From positions 1 to 5,028 of the forward strand of contig JAPOSJ010000039.1 of the NCBI GenBank assembly GCA_026709745.1: 5,028 nt of DNA. The letters run 5' to 3'. The position numbers and the translations under genes are program-made. Positions 1-5,028 of the stretch are shown here, piece by piece (position 1 is the stretch's first letter; each line of letters opens with the position of its first letter). This DNA comes from Candidatus Dadabacteria bacterium (GTDB lineage: Bacteria; Desulfobacterota_D; UBA1144; Nemesobacterales; Nemesobacteraceae). The notes under the pieces are model-generated. The model saw only the letters and a program-made list of their open reading frames with translations, had not been told where the DNA came from and ran no database searches.

Positions 1-444
1 GTTTCGATAGAAGACCCTCTCGATGAAAACGACTGGGGAGGCTGGAGAGCACTTACGAAAAAAATAGGCTCTGCCGTACAGCTGGTCGGAGACGATCTTT
101 TCGTAACCAACACAAAGAGACTTTCTGACGGAATAAACTCAGGTATCGCGAACTCCATACTCATAAAGGTAAATCAGATAGGGACACTTACCGAGACCCT
201 TGAGGCCATTGAGATGGCTAGACAGGCGGGTTACAGTTATATAATATCGCATCGTTCGGGAGAGACTGAAGACTCAACCATAGCCGATATTGCGGTTGCT
301 ACAAACTCCGGGCAGATTAAAACCGGGTCGGCGTCGCGAAGCGATAGAATAGCGAAATACAACCAACTCCTGCGAATAGAGGAGGAGCTTGGAAAAAACG
401 TGCGGTTTGGAAATGAAAAAACTGCACTATGGAGCAGACACTAA
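1..444 (+). CDS. eno: Enolase (phosphopyruvate hydratase), 3' part; 5' end outside window
   Basis: Enolase converts 2-phosphoglycerate to phosphoenolpyruvate in the cytoplasm, in glycolysis and gluconeogenesis. The frame is open from base 1 and gives the last 147 residues, about a third of a normal enzyme of roughly 430. It covers the second half of the TIM-barrel active site. Numbering from the first visible codon, the SIEDP motif carries a magnesium ligand (E4), VGDDLFVTN carries another (D31), K56 in LIKVNQIGT matches the catalytic lysine (yeast K345), SHRSGETED (83-91) is the enolase signature loop, and K107 in QIKTG matches the substrate-binding lysine (yeast K396). The C-terminal NQLLRIEEELG helix is also present. 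All active-site residues expected in this part are intact, so the gene looks functional. The stop is one base before leuC, which implies co-transcription. Identity is essentially certain. Confidence 0.98.
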   Translation, partial: VSIEDPLDENDWGGWRALTKKIGSAVQLVGDDLFVTNTKRLSDGINSGIANSILIKVNQIGTLTETLEAIEMARQAGYSYIISHRSGETEDSTIADIAVATNSGQIKTGSASRSDRIAKYNQLLRIEEELGKNVRFGNEKTALWSRH

Positions 445-445
445 C

Positions 446-1870
446 ATGGCGGGAAAAACTCTTTTTGACAAAATCTGGGAATCACACCTTGTGCACGAAG
501 AGGAGGGCAAGCCCTCCCTTCTCTACATAGATCTTCATCTTATTCATGAAGTTACCTCTCCACAGGCTTTTGAAGGTCTCAGGATCATGGGACGAGAAGT
601 AAGAAGGCCTGACCTAACTTTCGCCACGATGGATCATAACGTGCCGACCACCGACCGCAGTGGACCTATCTCAGACCCCATATCCGCAAAACAGATAGAA
701 GCCCTGCGGCAGAACTGTACGGATTTCGGAGTAACGCTTTTCGGAATAAAAATCAACAACCACTCCCAAGGCATAGTTCACGTAATAGGCCCGGAACTCG
801 GCCTCACGAAGCCCGGGATGACGATAGTGTGCGGAGATAGTCACACCTCAACGCATGGGGCTTTCGGGGCACTTGCTTTCGGCATAGGGACAAGCGAGGT
901 TGAACATGTCCTAGCGACGCAGTGTCTGAGGCAAAACTGCCCCAAGGTGTTTGAAATAAAAGTTGAGGGCCACCGCCAGTACGGGGTTACCGCAAAGGAT
1001 ATAATACTTGGAATAATCGGACATATAGGAACTGCGGGAGCCACGGGGACAGTGGTCGAGTACCGGGGGGAAGCTATAGAGGCCCTTTCCATGGAAGAGA
1101 GAATGACTGTGTGCAACATGTCGATAGAAGGAGGGGCAAGGGCTGGAATGATAGCACCAGACAAAAAAACTTTCGAGTACGTAAAGGGCCGTCGGTACGC
1201 ACCGAAAAACATCAATTACGAAAAAGCTCTCAAACACTGGCAGACTCTCCGAACGGACCCCGACGCTGTCTTTGACAAATCGGTCACGCTTGACGCAAGC
1301 AAGATAGCTCCGCAGGTAAGCTGGGGGACCAACCCAGGAATGGTGACGGATGTAACTTCAAAAGTGCCCGACCCTAGGGACTGTGAGGATCTTGGCGAGA
1401 GAAAGTCAATGGAGCAGGCCCTTGAATACATGGACCTCAAGGCGAACACCCCGATAACGGATATACACGTCGACAGGGTGTTCATAGGTTCCTGCACGAA
1501 TTCTAGAATGGAAGACCTGATGGCAGTGGCAAAACTTGTAAAAGGCAGGAAGGTCGCAGACGGTGTAAGTGCCATGGTGGTTCCAGGCTCCCAGATCGTA
1601 AAGAAAAGAGCGGAGGAAATTGAACTTCACAGGATATTTACTGACGCAGGATTCGAATGGCGCGAATCGGGATGCAGTATGTGCCTTGGTATGAACCCGG
1701 ATATACTATCCCCCGGAGAGAGGTGTGCTAGCACATCCAACAGAAACTTCGAAGGACGCCAGGGAAAAGGCGGAAGAACCCATCTTGTAAGTCCTATAAT
1801 GGCAGCTGCGGCGGCGCTTTCGGGACATTTCGTAGACGTTAGGGAATGGGATATAGAAAAGGGAATCTGA
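446..1870 (+). CDS. leuC: 3-isopropylmalate dehydratase large subunit (isopropylmalate isomerase, LeuC)
   Basis: This is the iron-sulfur subunit of isopropylmalate isomerase, an aconitase-family enzyme that interconverts 2- and 3-isopropylmalate in leucine synthesis, as a complex with LeuD. The product is 474 residues, close to the roughly 466-470 of the proteobacterial type. The three [4Fe-4S] cysteines are C350 in FIGSCTNSR and C410 and C413 in SGCSMCLGMNPD. Other family motifs are MDHNVPT (62-68), CGDSHTSTHGAFG (129-141), the GERCASTSNRNFEGRQG stretch (424-440) and the closing HLVSPIMAAAAALSGHFVDVR (446-466). The ATG at 446 is chosen because MAGKTLFDKIWESHLV is the usual LeuC N-terminus. 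An in-frame ATG at 389 would add 19 unrelated residues lying inside eno. GGAG at 431-434 can serve as the ribosome binding site within the last eno codons. One base separates eno from leuC, which suggests translational coupling. Confidence 0.98.
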   Translation: MAGKTLFDKIWESHLVHEEEGKPSLLYIDLHLIHEVTSPQAFEGLRIMGREVRRPDLTFATMDHNVPTTDRSGPISDPISAKQIEALRQNCTDFGVTLFGIKINNHSQGIVHVIGPELGLTKPGMTIVCGDSHTSTHGAFGALAFGIGTSEVEHVLATQCLRQNCPKVFEIKVEGHRQYGVTAKDIILGIIGHIGTAGATGTVVEYRGEAIEALSMEERMTVCNMSIEGGARAGMIAPDKKTFEYVKGRRYAPKNINYEKALKHWQTLRTDPDAVFDKSVTLDASKIAPQVSWGTNPGMVTDVTSKVPDPRDCEDLGERKSMEQALEYMDLKANTPITDIHVDRVFIGSCTNSRMEDLMAVAKLVKGRKVADGVSAMVVPGSQIVKKRAEEIELHRIFTDAGFEWRESGCSMCLGMNPDILSPGERCASTSNRNFEGRQGKGGRTHLVSPIMAAAAALSGHFVDVREWDIEKGI

Positions 1871-1873
1871 GAT

Positions 1874-2500
1874 ATGGAAAAACTTCAGAAAGTAATGGGA
1901 AAAGTGGCGGCCCTTGACAGAATGAATGTCGACACCGACCAGATAATCCCCAAGCAATTTTTAAAACGCATCGAAAGAACAGGGTTCGGCGAATTCCTGT
2001 TCTTTGACTGGAAGTATAACGACGACGGAACGATAAACGAGGACTTTGAACTTAACCAGACGAGATACGCAGGGTCCTGCATACTGCTTACCCGAGATAA
2101 TTTTGGAAGCGGAAGCTCAAGAGAACACGCGCCGTGGGCTATAAGGGAAGCGGGGTTCCGTGTGATCTTGGCCCCTTCCTTCGCGGATATTTTCTACAAC
2201 AACTGCTTTAAGAACTCGATTCTTCCCATAGTTATCTCCAAAGACAGGACAGATGAGTTATTCTGTCTTGTGCTGAAAAACGAAGGTTATTCCCTTGAGA
2301 TTGATCTTGTCAAGAGATCTGTAACAGGGCAAGGGGTGGAGTTTTCATTCGAGATAGATGACTTTAAAAGAAAAGTGCTCCTTGAAGGGCTTGACGACAT
2401 ATCACAGACCCTTGAGCTTGAGGCAACTATAGAGAACTATGAAAAACTTTTCAAGAATGAAAGACAGTGGGTTCTTCCAGACGAGTGTAAAAACTCCTGA
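1874..2500 (+). CDS. leuD: 3-isopropylmalate dehydratase small subunit (isopropylmalate isomerase, LeuD)
   Basis: LeuD is the swivel-domain partner of LeuC; together they form the cytoplasmic isopropylmalate isomerase of leucine synthesis. The 208-residue product matches the usual length of about 200. Family motifs are VDTDQIIPKQFLK (19-31), the FFDW segment (43-46), the substrate-specificity and swivel motif NFGSGSSREHAPWAI (76-90), FADIFYNNCFKNSILP (103-118), and a C-terminal helix ending near ERQWVLPD. The start lies three bases after the leuC stop, with GGGA at 1861-1864 as the likely ribosome binding site inside leuC, so the two subunits should be made in step. No leuB or leuA follows: the next gene is on the other strand, so the operon appears to end here. 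No strong GC-rich terminator hairpin is visible downstream. Confidence 0.97.
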   Translation: MEKLQKVMGKVAALDRMNVDTDQIIPKQFLKRIERTGFGEFLFFDWKYNDDGTINEDFELNQTRYAGSCILLTRDNFGSGSSREHAPWAIREAGFRVILAPSFADIFYNNCFKNSILPIVISKDRTDELFCLVLKNEGYSLEIDLVKRSVTGQGVEFSFEIDDFKRKVLLEGLDDISQTLELEATIENYEKLFKNERQWVLPDECKNS

Positions 2501-2523
2501 TGCACAACTTATTTTCCCCGTTT

Positions 2524-2745
2524 TTATTTTCTGAAGAAAAAATTGCCGAGAAGTGTAAACAGAATGCTCAGCACCACGCAGGTAGCAATAGGAAAATACA
2601 AACTGAAATTTTCCCTTTCGATTTTTATGTCCCCCGGAAGTTTTGCGAAGAAACCGAGCTTCGCCGCGTAGGGGAGCAACACCCCGAGCGTTATGAGCAC
2701 TGAGCCTAAGATAATCAGGGCTCTCGCTGTTTCCGTAATATTCAT
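2524..2745 (-). CDS. Small two-helix membrane protein, DUF2905 family
   Basis: This encodes a 73-residue protein of unknown function that resembles the DUF2905 family. It has a hydrophobic helix at about 9-28, a short loop with LPGDIKIERENF (36-47), and a second hydrophobic helix at about 51-71 beginning YFPIATC and ending FFFRK. The LPGDI plus ENFxxYFP core between two helices is the family hallmark, recognised from memory and not by a search. Both ends probably sit on the same face of the inner membrane with the polar loop on the other. The ATG at 2745 is the only reasonable start: an in-frame TAA lies just upstream at 2755-2757. No Shine-Dalgarno precedes it, only a run of seven T. The gene converges on leuD with 23 bases between the stops. 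The plus-strand frame of 67 codons over the same bases (2500-2703) has no recognisable features and is treated as a shadow. Confidence 0.85.
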   Translation of the reverse strand: MNITETARALIILGSVLITLGVLLPYAAKLGFFAKLPGDIKIERENFSLYFPIATCVVLSILFTLLGNFFFRK

Positions 2746-2817
2746 AAAAAAATGTTAACCGCAGAAAAACAACGAGCAAACCCCTTCATTCCCGCGCGAT
2801 ATCCGGTCTAGGAAACA

Positions 2818-2846
2818 TATTTAAGTGCCTAATAATTTACTGTTAA
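2818..2846 (-). promoter_or_regulatory. Possible sigma-70-type promoter for the DUF2905 gene
   Basis: Read on the minus strand, TTAACA (2846-2841) matches five of six bases of the -35 consensus, and 17 bases later TAAATA (2823-2818) stands in the -10 position with only a partial match (three of six). Transcription would start near 2811 and leave a leader of about 65 bases before the ATG at 2745. The spacing is ideal but the -10 is poor, and AT-rich DNA gives such matches by chance, so this is tentative. Confidence 0.3.
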
Positions 2847-2909
2847 GGTGTAATAATGTTTTTTGCACTCGAAGCTGACTTTTCTTACCAACCAGTCCAA
2901 AGGCTTTTG

Positions 2910-2988
2910 ATTTGGTCAACCTCATTTTACTTTCACTGCTCATCAGACTCTCGCCATGATCACCCCTGAAATTAATGAACGACCAAAT
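2910..2988. repeat. 8-base inverted repeat upstream of rpoN
   Basis: ATTTGGTC at 2910-2917 is the reverse complement of GACCAAAT at 2981-2988. The right arm falls just upstream of the extended -10 element, inside the promoter spacer, where a bound protein could block polymerase. The arms are 63 bases apart, about six helical turns, which suits looping better than a hairpin. A chance match of this length in 310 bases is quite possible. Confidence 0.3.
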
Positions 2989-2992
2989 GGTG

Positions 2993-3001
2993 TGTTATAA
3001 T
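2993..3001 (+). promoter_or_regulatory. Extended -10 promoter element for rpoN
   Basis: TGTTATAAT is an exact extended -10 (TGn followed by TATAAT at 2996-3001). The -35 position is weak, with TTAATG at 2972-2977 (18-base spacer) the best candidate at three of six matches, as is common for extended -10 promoters. Transcription would begin near 3008 and leave a leader of about 48 bases containing the ribosome binding site. The element lies downstream of the first in-frame ATG (2975), which argues against that ATG being the rpoN start. Confidence 0.6.
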
Positions 3002-3037
3002 TTTATGAGACAGAGTCTTTCGGGTTCAGCACGAAGA

Positions 3038-3043
3038 AAGGAG
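3038..3043 (+). promoter_or_regulatory. Ribosome binding site deciding the rpoN start
   Basis: AAGGAG at 3038-3043 precedes the ATG at 3056 by 12 bases, a slightly long but workable spacing. None of the earlier in-frame ATGs (2975, 2987, 3005) has a comparable purine-rich site at a suitable distance, so this element supports initiation at 3056. Confidence 0.7.
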
Positions 3044-3055
3044 AGAACTTATCTA

Positions 3056-4480
3056 ATGAGCGGAGTCGGTCTTGCGCAAACACCCAGTGCGACGCAGAAG
3101 CAGAAGCTCATACTCACCCAGCATCTTAGACTTCTTCTGAGCCTGGTACAGATGAACACGGTTGAACTCAGTGAATACATTGAGGAACAGCTGATGGAGA
3201 ACCCGGCACTTGAGGAGTATCCCGACCCGACTGCCGAAACGCAGAAGGATACCCTTGGCCAATCCCTCTTGAACGAACTCGGCCCCGAAGAATCTTCCAA
3301 CTACACTGCATCTGACGAGTTCTACTCAGAAGCCTATGAGGAAACCGCTTGGGAGAATCGAATCCCGAATCATGATTCGCTGTTTGAGCATCTTAACTGG
3401 CAGCTTGAAATGACTGATTTAAGCGAAAGCCACAAGCACATAGCTTCACTTATAATCGGGAACATAAACGAGGACGGATATCTTGAGATAGAGTTTGGGG
3501 AAATAGCAGCTTTGCTTGACACAGATGACCCGTCTGAGGCGGACAAAGACAGCATGAAGGAAATAATACAGTTAGCGGAGAAGATACGCACCACGTTTGA
3601 TCCGATAGGAGTGGGTTCTCGCTCCCTTGGAGAATGTCTTGCCGCCCAAGCCACCGACCTAGGCTATGAAAGGGAGAGTGTTCTCATGCGCGTTTTGGAA
3701 AATCATATTGATGATCTAGGCAGAAAAGACTACGGAAAAATTTGCGCTGAACTTGACGTAAGCACAGAAGAATTAATGGAAACTGAAGCCGTGATAACTT
3801 CCCTTGAGCCGAAACCCGGGCGGCCTTACTATACCAAGGATACGGCGAGGAACATAGTTCCCGACTTTTACGTTTACAAGGTTGGAGATAAGCTGCAGAT
3901 GCAGCCAAACAGAAGCTTTCCAAAACTCAGGATAAGTTCCTACTGCAAAAAAGTTCTTGCCGACCGCCGAGGTCTCACAAAAGAGACTGCGGAGTACATG
4001 CGGGAAAAAATCGAGGCGGCCCAGAGAATAGTCCGTTGTATTGAGGAAAGAGAAACCACCATACGAAAAGTCATGGAAAAGATAGTGGAGGAGCAAAAAG
4101 AGTTTTTCGATCTTGGAACTGCCCATATAAAACCCCTCAGGCTGAAGGATGTGGCCGACACAGTGGGCATTCACGAATCAACTGTGAGCCGGGCGACAAG
4201 CAGAAAATACATACAGTGCCCACAGGGAATAATAGAACTTAAAAAGCTCTTCTCAAGAGGGGTTCGATCTCCGGGCGGAGAAAATGTCTCACTTGAAAAA
4301 ATTAAATCAATGATCAGGGAAATAGTCGATGAAGAACCGGCACAATGCGCATTTTCCGATGAAGACATATCAAGAATACTTTCCATGAAGAACCTAAAGG
4401 TCGCGAGGCGGACAGTTGCAAAATACAGGAAAATACTGGGCATACCGAATTCATCTAAAAGACTCTCAAAGGAGGTTTGA
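3056..4480 (+). CDS. rpoN: RNA polymerase sigma-54 factor (RpoN)
   Basis: Sigma-54 directs RNA polymerase to -24/-12 promoters and needs an AAA+ activator to open them. The 474-residue product has the full family layout. Region I (about 14-56) contains LTQHLRLLLSLVQM and ENPALEE and is the activator-responsive part. An acidic region II follows (about 57-105, rich in D and E). The core-binding domain runs from about 106 to 330, with NINEDGYLE (136-144) and FDPIGVGSRSLGECL (181-195) as landmarks. The -12 recognition helix-turn-helix lies at about 361-385, with VADTVGIHESTVSRATSRKYI. The RpoN box ARRTVAKYRK (450-459), which reads the -24 element, is intact, followed by LGIPNSSKR. The start at 3056 fits the ribosome binding site, the upstream promoter and the family N-terminus; an open frame back to 2975 adds 27 unrelated residues. 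It is followed by hpf after three bases. Confidence 0.98.
   Translation: MSGVGLAQTPSATQKQKLILTQHLRLLLSLVQMNTVELSEYIEEQLMENPALEEYPDPTAETQKDTLGQSLLNELGPEESSNYTASDEFYSEAYEETAWENRIPNHDSLFEHLNWQLEMTDLSESHKHIASLIIGNINEDGYLEIEFGEIAALLDTDDPSEADKDSMKEIIQLAEKIRTTFDPIGVGSRSLGECLAAQATDLGYERESVLMRVLENHIDDLGRKDYGKICAELDVSTEELMETEAVITSLEPKPGRPYYTKDTARNIVPDFYVYKVGDKLQMQPNRSFPKLRISSYCKKVLADRRGLTKETAEYMREKIEAAQRIVRCIEERETTIRKVMEKIVEEQKEFFDLGTAHIKPLRLKDVADTVGIHESTVSRATSRKYIQCPQGIIELKKLFSRGVRSPGGENVSLEKIKSMIREIVDEEPAQCAFSDEDISRILSMKNLKVARRTVAKYRKILGIPNSSKRLSKEV
4468..4474 (+). promoter_or_regulatory. Shine-Dalgarno of hpf within the end of rpoN
   Basis: AAGGAGG within 4468-4475 is a near-perfect anti-Shine-Dalgarno match, about nine bases before the hpf ATG at 4484, and it overlaps the last sense codons of rpoN. 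It fixes the hpf start and suggests strong translation of hpf relative to rpoN from the same message. Confidence 0.8.
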
Positions 4481-4483
4481 AAC

Positions 4484-5026
4484 ATGAAAACCGATATCAT
4501 CACGAAAAATATTTCTGACAGAAAAAAGTCGGAACATCTAAAGCGTTACGCAATGAAGAAAATGCCAAAGCTCAAAAGGTACATAGACCCGGAGAGAAAA
4601 CCCTCGGAGGCGAAAATAATACTTTTTGCAGAAAAGCTCAGAAATAATGCAGAAATGACAATCAGCTCGGGATCCCTGAAGGCATCCGCTTCAGTAGAAA
4701 CAAATGAAATGCACTCCGCAATAGACAAGCTTTTCGATACGATTATAAAGCAGCTAAGAAGAAGAACTGACAAACAGGTGACACTCAGGAGAAGAAACGT
4801 TTCAAAGATACCCTACGCCGTACGTACACAGAGAAGTGAAATGAAAAACAACCTGAGGGTGGATCATCAGTATCTGAACTCCAAGCCCATGAGCGTAATG
4901 GAGGCACTTCTGCAGCTTGATGCATCCGAAGAGAATTTCGTAGCTTTTAAAAACAGGGAGACGCTTGAGATGAACGTTGTTTACAAGAAAGCCGATTCGA
5001 AAAAAGTAGGACTTCTTACTCCCTGA
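4484..5026 (+). CDS. hpf: Ribosome hibernation promoting factor, long form
   Basis: Long-form HPF binds the decoding region of the 30S subunit through its N-terminal domain and pairs ribosomes into inactive 100S dimers through its C-terminal domain, in the cytoplasm of resting cells. At 180 residues it fits the long class (about 170-200), not the 95-residue short form. The N-terminal domain (about 1-100) is basic and rather divergent; the family AID motif appears as HSAIDKLFDTIIKQL (77-91). A basic linker (about 92-125, with LRRR twice) leads to the dimerisation domain (about 128-180), with KPMSVMEALLQLD (134-146), NFVAFKNRET (151-160), NVVYKKADSKK (164-174) and GLLTP at the end. The usual YRRKDG is changed to YKKADS. 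It follows rpoN by three bases, a common pairing, and the stop is two bases before the window ends. Confidence 0.94.
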   Translation: MKTDIITKNISDRKKSEHLKRYAMKKMPKLKRYIDPERKPSEAKIILFAEKLRNNAEMTISSGSLKASASVETNEMHSAIDKLFDTIIKQLRRRTDKQVTLRRRNVSKIPYAVRTQRSEMKNNLRVDHQYLNSKPMSVMEALLQLDASEENFVAFKNRETLEMNVVYKKADSKKVGLLTP

Positions 5027-5028
5027 AC

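Larger units (their letters stand above)
2746..3055. other. Intergenic region between the DUF2905 gene and rpoN
   Basis: This roughly 310-base gap separates two divergently transcribed genes and is more AT-rich than the coding sequence. It holds a possible minus-strand promoter (2818-2846), a candidate 37-codon plus-strand ORF (2856-2969) with an AAGGTG element five bases upstream of its ATG, an 8-base inverted repeat (2910-2917 and 2981-2988), an extended -10 promoter element for rpoN (2993-3001), and the rpoN leader with its ribosome binding site (3038-3043). I see no tRNA, no clear riboswitch fold and no GC-rich terminator. In many bacteria lptB lies directly before rpoN; it is absent here. 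Confidence 0.7.

Noticed and set aside
389..445. Extended LeuC start giving 19 extra N-terminal residues
   Set aside because: The extension overlaps the end of eno and does not resemble LeuC. The ATG at 446 begins the canonical MAGKTLFDKIW N-terminus.
841..1630. Several long minus-strand frames within leuC
   Set aside because: They run antisense to a highly conserved gene, show no family motifs, and overlap one another in different frames, as expected from codon-bias shadows.
2500..2703. Plus-strand frame of 67 codons starting on the last base of leuD
   Set aside because: It overlaps the leuD stop and lies antisense to the well-supported DUF2905-like gene. Its product is polar and low in recognisable motifs, and no ribosome binding site is apparent.
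2811..2829. Minus-strand GGCAC (plus GTGCC at 2825-2829) as a sigma-54 -24 element near rpoN
   Set aside because: Ten bases after the GG, the required GC of the -12 element is TG instead, so the invariant dinucleotide is missing. The -24 match alone is not enough.
2821..2925. Minus-strand 34-codon frame starting MRLTKSKAFGLVGKK
   Set aside because: There is no clear Shine-Dalgarno before its ATG, it overlaps the competing plus-strand small ORF, and no family is recognisable. Short open frames of this size are expected by chance.
3017..3040. CTTTC/GAAAG hairpin that might mask the rpoN ribosome binding site
   Set aside because: The stem is only five pairs with a 14-base loop and overlaps only part of the AAGGAG. 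It is too weak to claim as a regulatory structure.

Overview
The window looks like core bacterial chromosome. It holds the 3' end of an enolase gene, complete leuC and leuD, a small membrane-protein gene on the opposite strand, rpoN (sigma-54) and a long-form ribosome hibernation factor gene. I see no insertion sequence, prophage gene, CRISPR array, tRNA or rRNA. The base composition is moderate, with many ATA and AGA codons. Sigma-54, proteobacterial-type LeuC/LeuD, an rpoN-hpf pair and a DUF2905-type protein together suggest a Gram-negative lineage, perhaps near the former Deltaproteobacteria or a related candidate phylum such as Dadabacteria. That placement is a guess from content and not a measured phylogeny.

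Layout. Positions 1-444 are the last 147 codons of eno. leuC (446-1870) starts one base after the eno stop, and leuD (1874-2500) starts three bases after the leuC stop, so eno-leuC-leuD reads as one tightly packed, probably co-translated unit. A convergent 73-codon gene (2745 down to 2524, minus strand) ends 23 bases from leuD and encodes a two-helix DUF2905-like membrane protein. A roughly 310-base gap (2746-3055) holds the start region of that gene, a candidate 37-codon ORF, and a good extended -10 promoter for rpoN. rpoN (3056-4480) and hpf (4484-5026) follow with a three-base gap, and the hpf Shine-Dalgarno lies inside the end of rpoN.

How the genes relate. Enolase makes phosphoenolpyruvate. 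LeuC and LeuD form isopropylmalate isomerase in leucine synthesis. Their linkage joins lower glycolysis to branched-chain amino acid synthesis in one transcript, which is not a standard arrangement. The rpoN-hpf pair is a widely conserved module that is often followed by ptsN and rapZ, beyond this window. No clearly novel multi-gene system is visible. The least explained parts are the eno-leuCD linkage, the unannotated stretch before rpoN, and the altered C-terminal motif of the hibernation factor.
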